The translations under genes and the position numbers were made by a program. A model generated the notes under the pieces. The model was given only the letters and a program-made list of their open reading frames with translations, was not told the DNA's origin and did not search any database. From Verrucomicrobiaceae bacterium (GTDB taxonomy: Bacteria; Verrucomicrobiota; Verrucomicrobiia; Verrucomicrobiales; Verrucomicrobiaceae), in NCBI GenBank assembly GCA_947458455.1, contig CANGYJ010000008.1, positions 248,001 through 312,000 of the forward strand: a DNA stretch of 64,000 nucleotides, in the 5' to 3' direction. Shown piece by piece: positions 26,161 through 34,278 of the stretch. The stretch's first letter is position 1. Each line of letters opens with the position of its first letter.

Positions 26161-27540
26161 ATGTTCACCTTCACCGACAAAGCTGCCGTCACCACCTGCG
26201 ATGGCGTTTCACGCCGCGATTTCATCACCGCCGGCGCTTTGAGTGCCATCGGCCTCACGATGCCTAGTTTCGCCAAACTGAAGGCGGAAGGCAAAGTGGA
26301 CCCCAAAAAGAGCAACAAGGCCTGCATCATGATCTTCAACCTCGGTGCGCCGAGCCAGCAGGATCTCTGGGACATGAAACCGGATGCGCCGAGCGAGATT
26401 CGCGGCCCCTTCAAACCCATCCGAACGAAGAGCAATGCCTTCGAGATCTCCGAGATCCTGCCGATGCATGCAAAGATCGCGGATAAATTCAGCCTCGTGC
26501 GTTCCTGCTACCACACCGCCGCTGCGGTGCATGACACCGGGCATCAGATGATGCAAACGGGCCGCCTTTTCACCGGTGGCGTGAACACACCACACGTCGG
26601 CAGCGCGCTCGAATTCCTCCAAGGCCGTCGCAGCGATCTACCCGCGCACATCATCCTGCCGGAATCAATGGGCCCTACCGGTGGCAACATGCCGCACGGC
26701 CAGGACGCGGGCTTCCTCGGCAAGGCCTATGATCCCTTCGTCCTGAACGCGAATCCGTCGGAAAAGGACTTCAAAGTGCCCGATCTGCTCCCGCCGAAGG
26801 AAATCAGTGAAGTGCGGATGGAGCGCCGCCGCGAAATGCGCGAGCTGGTGGACAGCAGCGTGCGCAATTTCGAATACAGCGAGCAGGCGAAGCTCATGGA
26901 TTCCAACTTCGAGTCCGCCTACCGCATCATGACCAGCACGCAGGCCCGCGAGGCCTTCGACCTGACCAAAGAGCCCCTCAAAGTGCGCGAGCGCTACGGT
27001 TTGAACCGCTTCGGCCAGAGCTGCCTGCTCGCCCGTCGTCTCGTGGAGCGCGGTGTGCGTTTCGTCACCGTGAACACCTTCATCACCGTCTTTGGCGAGA
27101 TCACTTGGGACATCCACGGCTCCAAACCCTTCACCAGCATCGAAGGCATGCGCGACATCGTCGCCCCGATGTATGATCAGGGCTACAGCGCCCTCATCGA
27201 GGACCTTTTCCAGCGCGGCATGCTCGACGACACCATGGTCACCTGCCTCGCCGAATTCGGCCGCACGCCGAAGATCAATCCCGCCGGCGGTCGCGACCAC
27301 TGGCCGAACTGCTGGACCGTCAATTTCGCCGGCGGCGGCGTCAAAGGCGGCGAAGTCATCGGCAAGTCCGACGACATTGGCGGCTACCCCACCGAGCGCC
27401 CCGTCGCCCCCAAAGAAATCGTCGCCACCATCTACCAAGCCCTCGGCGTCGATCTCCACACCGAGCTGCCGGGCCCGCAGGGCAGACCGTACCCCGTCGT
27501 CGATTTCGGCACGCAGGCGGTCAAGGAGCTGTTTGCGTGA
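26161..27540 (+). CDS. DUF1501 family secreted protein (copy 3)
   Basis: 459 residues from the ATG at 26161; a further ATG at 26128 is the alternative. A leader with SRRDFITAGALSAIGL follows a 16-residue N-region. Signature: MIFNLGAPSQQDLWDMKPDAP, ARRLVERGVRFVTVNTF, then LAEFGRTPKINPAGGRDHW and FAGGGVKGGEVIG. Unlike the other two copies, the first motif reads GAPSQQDLWD, where they have GGPS..D.FD. No cytochrome partner lies next to it. Confidence 0.92.
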   Translation: MFTFTDKAAVTTCDGVSRRDFITAGALSAIGLTMPSFAKLKAEGKVDPKKSNKACIMIFNLGAPSQQDLWDMKPDAPSEIRGPFKPIRTKSNAFEISEILPMHAKIADKFSLVRSCYHTAAAVHDTGHQMMQTGRLFTGGVNTPHVGSALEFLQGRRSDLPAHIILPESMGPTGGNMPHGQDAGFLGKAYDPFVLNANPSEKDFKVPDLLPPKEISEVRMERRREMRELVDSSVRNFEYSEQAKLMDSNFESAYRIMTSTQAREAFDLTKEPLKVRERYGLNRFGQSCLLARRLVERGVRFVTVNTFITVFGEITWDIHGSKPFTSIEGMRDIVAPMYDQGYSALIEDLFQRGMLDDTMVTCLAEFGRTPKINPAGGRDHWPNCWTVNFAGGGVKGGEVIGKSDDIGGYPTERPVAPKEIVATIYQALGVDLHTELPGPQGRPYPVVDFGTQAVKELFA

Positions 27541-27576
27541 TCGGGGCAGGGTTGAGGTAAGAGATCAGGAGGAAAA

Positions 27577-27632
27577 TAGGTTAACCCAACTCAGCGAGAG
27601 GTTACACAGCTGAGACAAGTTAGGTTAACCCA
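27577..27632. promoter_or_regulatory. Two identical palindromic sites TAGGTTAACCCA upstream of the FIST gene
   Basis: The 12-mer TAGGTTAACCCA, with the core palindrome GGTTAACC, occurs at 27577-27588 and 27621-27632, 44 bases apart centre to centre (about four helical turns). Between them lies a third dyad, CTCAGC (27590) and GCTGAG (27609). The pair is 60 bases upstream of the FIST start. This arrangement suggests paired operator sites for a dimeric regulator; the regulator is unknown. Confidence 0.55.
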
Positions 27633-27691
27633 CAAAGGACCGTGGCATAGTTCCTCTCTCCTCCTCACCCAACCCTCACCGCTTTCCTCCG

Positions 27692-28882
27692 ATGCTCGAA
27701 TTCTTTTCCGCCAGTACCCGCATGGTCAATTCAAGGCACGCCATCCTCGAATGCCTTGAAGCCGCCCTAGGATCCAACAAAAAATGCGACCTTGTCATGC
27801 TCCATGCTTCGATTGGCCATGATTACCATGCCTTGGCGGACGAGGTGCGGCGGCAGATCCCCGGTGTGCGGGTGGTGGGGGCCTCGTGCTGCGGGATCGT
27901 GGGCAGCGAAGGCGTGAGCGAATCGATGAAGGATCTGGCGATAATGGCGGTCCGCGGACCGGAGCTGGCCGTCGCCCATGTGGACGGCATCTACGGCCAC
28001 AATGCTTTCGAAAAGGCGGTGGAGCTGGCGCAGCAGCTCAAGACTCAGAAGCCTGGCATCACGATGATTCATTTCCTGGCGTCAGGAATCGACATCGCCA
28101 ATGACAGAGCCATCGCGGGTATCGAGTCCGTCTTTGGACCGGAGGTGACGATCTTCGGGGCGACCTCTTCGGACAACATGCGCGGTGTGATCAGCTACGA
28201 GATCGTCGATGATCAGGTTTTGGAGCATGGCGCGTGGGCAGTAGGATTTGCCGATCCCTCACTGGAGGTGGACACGCAGGCGACGCACGGTTTTCTCGCT
28301 GTCGGCGAACCCATGGTGGTCACACGGGCCGAGGGCACCCGCATCATCGAATTGAACGGCCGCCCGGCGTGGCAGGAATACACCAGCCGACTTGGCCTCG
28401 ACCCTGAAAAGGCCACCTGTGGCGACTCGATCCCTGTGGGTGCCCTGGCCGAAGAGCTTCCCACCGCTCTGGCAGAGGAGTATGGCAACCCGCACCTCCT
28501 GCGCGTGGTGACGAAACGGGATGCCGATGGTGCCATGCACTACGCCACGACGATTCGCGAAGGAACACGGCTCTGGCTCACCGTGCGCGATGAGGAGCGC
28601 ATCTTCGCCGATATGGACCGCATGATGGCGGCGATGGTGGCGCGGGTGGGCGGGCGCAGGCCAGTGGCCGTTTTCCACGCGGACTGCCTCGCGCGAGGCC
28701 GTTATCTCTTCAATCGCGTGATGAAGGAGGAGCTGGTGGGCCGGATGCAGTTCCCGCTGAGCTGCGACGGTATTGCCCCCCCCTGGCTGGGTATGTATGG
28801 CTTTGGCGAGTTCGCGCGGCTGGGCGGCGCCAACACCTACCACAACTACACCACGGCCATCTACGCCATCTACCGCCGCTGA
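27692..28882 (+). CDS. FIST domain sensory protein
   Basis: 396 residues, cytoplasmic. FIST_N covers roughly 30-220 (CDLVMLHASIGHDYHALADEV, VRVVGASCCGIVG, ITMIHFLASGIDIAND, EVTIFGATSSDNM) and FIST_C the rest, ending RPVAVFHADCLARGRYLF and GMYGFGEFARLGGANTYHNYTT. FIST proteins are sensory modules, thought to bind small ligands such as amino acids, and are usually encoded with kinases or cyclases. The start of the hybrid kinase lies 18 bases downstream, which supports a sensor-kinase pair. Confidence 0.92.
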   Translation: MLEFFSASTRMVNSRHAILECLEAALGSNKKCDLVMLHASIGHDYHALADEVRRQIPGVRVVGASCCGIVGSEGVSESMKDLAIMAVRGPELAVAHVDGIYGHNAFEKAVELAQQLKTQKPGITMIHFLASGIDIANDRAIAGIESVFGPEVTIFGATSSDNMRGVISYEIVDDQVLEHGAWAVGFADPSLEVDTQATHGFLAVGEPMVVTRAEGTRIIELNGRPAWQEYTSRLGLDPEKATCGDSIPVGALAEELPTALAEEYGNPHLLRVVTKRDADGAMHYATTIREGTRLWLTVRDEERIFADMDRMMAAMVARVGGRRPVAVFHADCLARGRYLFNRVMKEELVGRMQFPLSCDGIAPPWLGMYGFGEFARLGGANTYHNYTTAIYAIYRR

Positions 28883-28900
28883 GCGTGCCTCATTCAGACG

Positions 28901-31120
28901 ATGACTGAAAAAGAAGAAACGCCCGCCTTTGAGGCGCTGAAGCATCGCTACGACGAGCTCCAGCGCCGCGTGACGCGTTTCTCTGTGGTCGAGCAGGAGC
29001 TCATTGACACAAGAAACCGGCTCGACTGTGAGCTCGGGCGTTACGGCCGTATTCACGCCTTCAGCACCCGGGCGCTTCAGGCAGCATCGGATGAAGCCTT
29101 CGCCATCATGGTGGCGGACGCGCTCCTTGATGTGTTCGAGCTCGAAGTGGGCTTGTTCTGGCTCTTTGACGCGCAGGGACTTCTGTTGCCGCAGCCTGCC
29201 GCCTCATCGGGTTTTCGAGCAGGTTATGAGTCCTTTGCGAGCATTCGTTCCTGGCTCTCCTCGCGTATCACGGTCCAGCAGGACAAGGCTTGCTTCTTTG
29301 CTGCGGGGAGCGTCGAGTTTCAGCAGGCGGGCCTCGATTTCTCCCACATGCTCGCCGGGTGTTGCAGGCATCCCGACGGGAAACCGCTGGCGCTGCTGAT
29401 CACCGGCATCAGCACGGCGGCTGCAAAGTTTCATGAGGCGTTGAGCGAGAATAAAGCGCAGTCATTCCGTGTCTTCACTGCACAGGTCGCCGCCTTGTAT
29501 GCGAATCGTGCCAGCGCCGCGATCATCCAGAAGCAAATGATCGACCTGCATGAGTCTGAGGAACGGCTCACCCTAGCCATCAAAGGCAGTGAAATCGGTT
29601 TCTGGGATTGGTTTCTGGATGAAGGTGCCATTGTTCTCTCCCACGAGTGGAAGGCTATGTTGGGTTATCGCGATGAGGAGATCGTCGACAATCCAGATGC
29701 CTGGCAGTCTCGAATTCACCCTGAAGATATCGACCGCAGCTTGCAGCTCGTGGAAGATCATATCACAGGCATGACGGAGACTTACGAGAATCTGCACCGC
29801 CTCCGTCATAAGGATGGTTATTACGTTTGGATCATGGCCCGCGGTCGTGCTCTCCGGGACGAAAAGGGCCGAGCCCGGCGTTTTGTCGGCACGCATCTCG
29901 ACATCTCTCGGCAAAAGGCCCTTGAAGAACGTCTGCGCGAGGCAGAAGAGCTCCAACGTCAGGCACGTGAGCAGGCAGAATCCGCCAGCCAAGCCAAAAG
30001 CATCTTCGTGGCCAGCATGAGCCATGAGATCCGCACGCCGATGAATGGTGTCATTGGCATGCTGCAGTTGCTTCGGGATACATCGCTCACTCCGGCCCAG
30101 TCCTCCCTCGTTACGATTGCTGAGCAATCCGCCACGGCACTGCTCGACATCATCGGAGACATTCTAGACATCTCCAAGGTCGAGGCGGGCAGGGTGGAGA
30201 TCAACCATGAGCCCTTTGATCTCCTAGCGCTTTTGAAAAACGTCATCCAGCTCATGCGTCATCGCGCCGAGGCAAAGGACATCCTGCTAGAATGCCAAGT
30301 AACGAAGCAACGAGAGTGTCTGGTCCTCGGCGATGAAGGAAGGCTCCGCCAAGTGCTGATCAACCTCATCGGCAATGCCATCAAGTTTACCGACCGTGGC
30401 AGCGTACGCCTTGCGGTCGAAAAGGGCCGCAGCACCATCAACCGACATTCGTTTACCTTCCGCATCACGGATACAGGTGTCGGGATCTCGTCGCAGGCCT
30501 TGGAGCATGTGTTTGAACCGTTCAATCAAGGCGACTCCAATCAAAACGTTCGCTCGCATGCTGGCACCGGTCTGGGGCTGGCCATTTCGCAGTCACTTGT
30601 TCAGCTGATGGGCGGTGACATTACGGTGACCAGTGAGAAAGGTGGCGGTTCTGAATTCCGCTTCACCTTGGCACTGCCCCTTACAAGTCCCAGAACACCA
30701 GCGCCGGTGCTGGAGAACGACCTGCCCGCTGCCATTCCAGAACGGCTCGCGGGACGAATTCTGGTCGTGGATGACAGCCAGACGAGCCGCATGGTGGCGA
30801 AGCTCATGATGGAGCCGACTGGATTAAAGGTGGATCTCGCCTGCGATGGCGAGGAGGCCGTCTGCAAAGTCAAAAAAGGCCATTACGACGCCATCCTCAT
30901 GGACTGCCAGATGCCTGGCATGGACGGTTACGAGGCCACCCGGCAAATTCGAAAGCTGCAGGACAAGCGCGGCCGAGTTCCCGTTATTGCTCTCACAGCC
31001 AACGTCGAAACCGGGTTCATCGGCGAGTGCTATGCATCTGGCATGAGCGATCACCTCAGCAAACCGGTCCAGAAGCTCTCGCTTCTCGCCAAGATCGCTC
31101 ATCACCTTGCCAAACCTTGA
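28901..31120 (+). CDS. Hybrid sensor histidine kinase (GAF-like, PAS, HisKA, HATPase, receiver)
   Basis: 739 residues, no membrane helix. Order: N-terminal coiled coil (1-50), GAF-like region (about 50-200), PAS with PAC (about 220-345, IGFWDWFLDEG...HKDGYYVWI), HisKA with MSHEIRTPMNG (phospho-His H375), HATPase_c (N box NLIGNAIKF, G1 DTGVGIS, G2 GTGLGLAI) and a C-terminal receiver ILVVDDSQ...AILMDCQMPGMDGYEATRQIR with acceptor D668 and K in LSKPVQ. All catalytic residues are present. There is no separate output regulator adjacent, so the phosphate is probably passed to a partner encoded elsewhere. It is paired with the upstream FIST protein. Confidence 0.95.
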   Translation: MTEKEETPAFEALKHRYDELQRRVTRFSVVEQELIDTRNRLDCELGRYGRIHAFSTRALQAASDEAFAIMVADALLDVFELEVGLFWLFDAQGLLLPQPAASSGFRAGYESFASIRSWLSSRITVQQDKACFFAAGSVEFQQAGLDFSHMLAGCCRHPDGKPLALLITGISTAAAKFHEALSENKAQSFRVFTAQVAALYANRASAAIIQKQMIDLHESEERLTLAIKGSEIGFWDWFLDEGAIVLSHEWKAMLGYRDEEIVDNPDAWQSRIHPEDIDRSLQLVEDHITGMTETYENLHRLRHKDGYYVWIMARGRALRDEKGRARRFVGTHLDISRQKALEERLREAEELQRQAREQAESASQAKSIFVASMSHEIRTPMNGVIGMLQLLRDTSLTPAQSSLVTIAEQSATALLDIIGDILDISKVEAGRVEINHEPFDLLALLKNVIQLMRHRAEAKDILLECQVTKQRECLVLGDEGRLRQVLINLIGNAIKFTDRGSVRLAVEKGRSTINRHSFTFRITDTGVGISSQALEHVFEPFNQGDSNQNVRSHAGTGLGLAISQSLVQLMGGDITVTSEKGGGSEFRFTLALPLTSPRTPAPVLENDLPAAIPERLAGRILVVDDSQTSRMVAKLMMEPTGLKVDLACDGEEAVCKVKKGHYDAILMDCQMPGMDGYEATRQIRKLQDKRGRVPVIALTANVETGFIGECYASGMSDHLSKPVQKLSLLAKIAHHLAKP

Positions 31121-31203
31121 TCGCAAACGGGGCGGGATAGGCTCAAAACACGGCGGCATCGTCCATTTAGAATCGAAGCTGGCAGGCGTATTGTTTGCAA
31201 ATC

Positions 31204-33405
31204 ATGCCACGTGTCCTGTTAAGTCTTATCGCCTCCTTTTTGACGGCAACTTTGGCCTTCTCCGCCGAAGCCCCGTCCTTCCGCAACACCATTCAGCCGA
31301 TTCTCACACGCTACGGCTGCGCGATGGGCGCCTGCCACGGTGCCGCAGCGGGACAGGGCGGCTTTCGTCTCTCGCTGCGTGGTTTCGATGACGAGGGCGA
31401 CTGGCTTTCGATCACGCGCAGCGCGAATGGTCGCCGTCTCACGCTCGAAGATCCGGCTCGCAGTCTCTTTCTCCTCAAAGCGGTCAAAGCCGTGCCGCAC
31501 AAGGGCGACAAGCGTTTTGAGATGAACTCTGTAGAGTACAAAGCGATCGCCGACTGGATCGCGGCGGGAGCGCCGGGGCCGAAGGCGGATGATCCGCGCA
31601 TCGTTTCGCTCAGCGTGTCGGAGCCGCATCTGGTCACGCAGGCCGGCAAAAGCATGCAACTCAAAGTGACCGCGAAATTCAGCGATGGGCACAGCGAGGA
31701 CGTCACGCGCTGGTGCAAATACAACGCCACCAATGCGAGCGTGGCCACCGTGGATGATGCGGGCCTCATCAAGACCACCGGCAGCGGCGAGGCAACGGTC
31801 AGTGCCTGGTACCTGAGCCTGCTGAGCGTGACCACCATCACCGTGCCGCAGCCGAACAAGCTCGAACCTGCCGCCTTTGCCGTGCTCAAGCCGCGAAACT
31901 TCATCGACGAGCATGTTTTGACGAAACTTCGCGAGCTGAACATTCCGCCGTCAGATCGGGCGAGCGATGCCGAATTCATCCGACGTGCTTTTCTTGACAC
32001 CATCGGCGTTTTGCCCACGACCGATGAAGCTCGCGCATTCCTCACCGACAAAGCAGCCGACAAACGCGACCGCCTCATCGACACGCTTTTGAAACGGCCC
32101 GAGTTCGTCGATTACTGGTCGCACCGCTGGAGCGATCTACTGCTCGTCAATGGCGACAAATTGATGCCTGAGGCCATGTGGGCCTACTACAACTGGATTC
32201 GCCGCCACGTCGCCGCGAACACGCCGTGGGACGCCATGGTGCGTGATCTGCTCACCGCCAGCGGCAGCACGCTGGAGCATGGCGGCGGCAATTTCTTCGT
32301 GCTCAACGACGAGCCCACCAAATGCGCCGAAACCGTCAGCGTGGCCTTCATGGGCACCTCCATCGCCTGCGCGAAGTGTCACAACCACCCGATGGAAAAA
32401 TGGACGCACGATCAGTACTACGCCTTCGCGAATCTCTTCGCCCGCATCCGGTCCAAAAACGGCACGCAGGCCAATGAGCGCGTGCTTTTCAGCGACACGC
32501 AGGGCGAGATCATCACGCCACTCACCGGCAAAGCCCAGCCTCCGCGCCCGCTCGATGCCGTGCAGCCCGTCTCGATGACCTCCACCAAGGATCGTCGCAT
32601 CACACTCGCGAACTGGCTCACCAGCGCCGATAACAAACTCTTTCAACGCGCCATCGTGAACCGCGTGTGGGCGAACTTCTTCGGCAGCGGACTCGTCGAG
32701 GCCGTCGATGACCTCCGCGTCACCAATCCCGCCAGCAACGAGCCGCTCTTCGCCGCCGCCTGCGAGCACCTCGTGAAGCAAAAATTCGACTTGAAGGCCC
32801 TCATGCGCACCATTTTGCAAAGCGAGACCTATCAGCGCAGCAGCATCACCCTTCCCGAAAACATCACCGACCTCCGCTACGGCTCCCACTGCGTGCCACG
32901 CCGTCTGAAGGCCGAGGTGCTGCTCGACACCGTGTCGCAGGTCACCGCCGCGCCCACCACCTTCAAGATCGACCGCCGCAACGCCAACCGCGGCACCGCC
33001 GACGCCTACCCCATGGGCTTCCGCGCCCTGCAATTGCCCGACAGCAACATCGCCAGCTACTTCCTCAAAAGTTTCGGCCGCGCCGACCGCGTCGCCACCT
33101 GCGAATGCGAGCGCACCAACGAACCCAGCATGGCCCAGGCCCTCCACATCGCCAACGGCGACACCCTGAACCTCAAACTCGCCCAAAAAGACAACCGCCT
33201 CGACGCCCTCCTCACCAGCCAGCAACCCGACGCCAAAATCATCGAAGAAGCCTACCTCCTCACCCTCACCCGCGCCCCCACCGCTCACGAACTCGAAAAA
33301 GCCACCGCGATGCTCACCACCGCCAAACGCGAAGACCGCCGCACCACGCTGGAAGATCTGTTTTGGAGCCTGATGAGCTCGAAGGAGTTTTTGTTTAATC
33401 ACTGA
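31204..33405 (+). CDS. Secreted DUF1549/DUF1553 protein with N-terminal heme-like motif and Ig-like domain
   Basis: 733 residues from the ATG at 31204 (signal peptide PRVLLSLIASFLTATLAFSAEA). N-terminal cytochrome-like region with a C-x4-CH motif (GCAMGACHG) instead of C-x2-CH. An Ig-like BIG2 domain follows (VTAKFSDGHSEDVTRWCKY...SGEATVSAWYL), then DUF1549 (FIDEHVLTKLRELNIPPSDRASDAEFIRRAFLDTIG...RPEFVDYWSHRW) and DUF1553 (LANWLTSADNKLFQRAIVNRVWANFFG, QSETYQRSS). Such proteins are typical of PVC bacteria and often accompany DUF1501; here the downstream gene is a membrane protein. The function is unknown. Confidence 0.93.
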   Translation: MPRVLLSLIASFLTATLAFSAEAPSFRNTIQPILTRYGCAMGACHGAAAGQGGFRLSLRGFDDEGDWLSITRSANGRRLTLEDPARSLFLLKAVKAVPHKGDKRFEMNSVEYKAIADWIAAGAPGPKADDPRIVSLSVSEPHLVTQAGKSMQLKVTAKFSDGHSEDVTRWCKYNATNASVATVDDAGLIKTTGSGEATVSAWYLSLLSVTTITVPQPNKLEPAAFAVLKPRNFIDEHVLTKLRELNIPPSDRASDAEFIRRAFLDTIGVLPTTDEARAFLTDKAADKRDRLIDTLLKRPEFVDYWSHRWSDLLLVNGDKLMPEAMWAYYNWIRRHVAANTPWDAMVRDLLTASGSTLEHGGGNFFVLNDEPTKCAETVSVAFMGTSIACAKCHNHPMEKWTHDQYYAFANLFARIRSKNGTQANERVLFSDTQGEIITPLTGKAQPPRPLDAVQPVSMTSTKDRRITLANWLTSADNKLFQRAIVNRVWANFFGSGLVEAVDDLRVTNPASNEPLFAAACEHLVKQKFDLKALMRTILQSETYQRSSITLPENITDLRYGSHCVPRRLKAEVLLDTVSQVTAAPTTFKIDRRNANRGTADAYPMGFRALQLPDSNIASYFLKSFGRADRVATCECERTNEPSMAQALHIANGDTLNLKLAQKDNRLDALLTSQQPDAKIIEEAYLLTLTRAPTAHELEKATAMLTTAKREDRRTTLEDLFWSLMSSKEFLFNH

Positions 33406-33408
33406 GCC

Positions 33409-33431
33409 GTAGAGCGAATGTCCACATTCGC
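33409..33431. repeat. GTAG-headed palindrome GCGAATGT-CC-ACATTCGC
   Basis: GTAG at 33409-33412 is followed by a perfect hairpin (eight-base arms, loop CC) at 33414-33431. It is a single hairpin with the GTAG head shared by the larger elements in this window. It lies four bases after the DUF1553 stop codon and could serve as 3'-end structure. Confidence 0.75.
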
Positions 33432-33446
33432 TGAACCTGGAACCCC

Positions 33447-34085
33447 ATGAAACGCTTCTTCCAATTGATGCTCGGGCTGCTTTTCACAGCCGTGGGCTTT
33501 TTGGGGTGTTGGTTTGCCCTGCTCACTTACCGAGTTTGGCGTTTCCCTTGGCAGTTGTGCCTCGCAGTTCTTTTGCTTGTTGGAGCTGTTTACCTTTTTG
33601 CGGACAAGAAGAGGTCAAGCTGGGTGAGATTCCCTTCCTTTGGGTTCATGGGTGGAGCAGGATCACTGGGAGCCGCGCTAAGCTACGGTCGCCCTTTGGA
33701 ATCGGCGATTCTGGTTGGGGTCGTCTCTCTATTTTGGGCTGCCTCCTATTGGTTTAAAGCGGTTCGAAGTTCATCATTACTCTTCGTCGTGCCTCTGGCC
33801 TTCGGTTGGATCACTTTCGTGACTGACCACGCTGTTTTTGGAGGCCAGATTTATGCGTGGAAGTGGCGCGTTATCGAGCATCCAATCTTCAGTCCTACTG
33901 GATTCAGCAAGATCGAGCATCATGGACGCCGCACGATTTATGTCACGGACACCGGCTTTGTTGATCCTTGCGTTGTGGCCGTCGTGTGGGGCTGGCAAGT
34001 TTTCCCGAAAAGCGTGAATTTGGGCGATAACGAACCGGATGGAAGGTTGATTGATGATCCGCGGATCGAGGAGGCGATACGATGA
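33447..34085 (+). CDS. Membrane protein of unknown function
   Basis: 212 residues. Four to five hydrophobic segments are visible: FFQLMLGLLFTAVGFLGCWFA (about 4-24), LCLAVLLLVGAVYLF, SAILVGVVSLFWAASY and LLFVVPLAFGWITFV. The C-terminal 80 residues are soluble and read GWQVFPKSVNLGDNEPDGRLI. I recognise no family. G+C looks lower than in neighbours, as does codon use, and palindromic elements lie on both sides, which may mean transfer. The stop overlaps a short ATG frame at 34082, which is probably spurious. Confidence 0.75.
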   Translation: MKRFFQLMLGLLFTAVGFLGCWFALLTYRVWRFPWQLCLAVLLLVGAVYLFADKKRSSWVRFPSFGFMGGAGSLGAALSYGRPLESAILVGVVSLFWAASYWFKAVRSSSLLFVVPLAFGWITFVTDHAVFGGQIYAWKWRVIEHPIFSPTGFSKIEHHGRRTIYVTDTGFVDPCVVAVVWGWQVFPKSVNLGDNEPDGRLIDDPRIEEAIR

Positions 34086-34155
34086 GCCGCGCAATCCAAC
34101 TCATCCAAGCCCAACGGGGTTCCGTCAGTCTCCACGGTGCCCGCACCTCGCGTGA

Positions 34156-34242
34156 GCGTCCTGGAGTGCTCCAGCCCTCTGGAGCTTTTCGCAGGCCAAA
34201 CGACTCCCGAAAGCGCCGGAGGACCGGCGCACTCCAGGACGC
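34156..34242. repeat. Palindromic element, GCGTCCTGGAGTGC family, copy 1
   Basis: The ends GCGTCCTGGAGTGC (34156) and GCACTCCAGGACGC (34229) are perfect inverted repeats. Inside are two hairpins, CTCCAG-CCCT-CTGGAG and CGCCGG-AGGA-CCGGCG. A related copy in the opposite orientation lies at 38032-38119. It fills most of the 193-base gap between the membrane gene and the WD40 gene. Confidence 0.88.
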
Positions 34243-34278
34243 TTCCGCGTGCTTTCACCCTTCCCGTCTCTTGATGTC

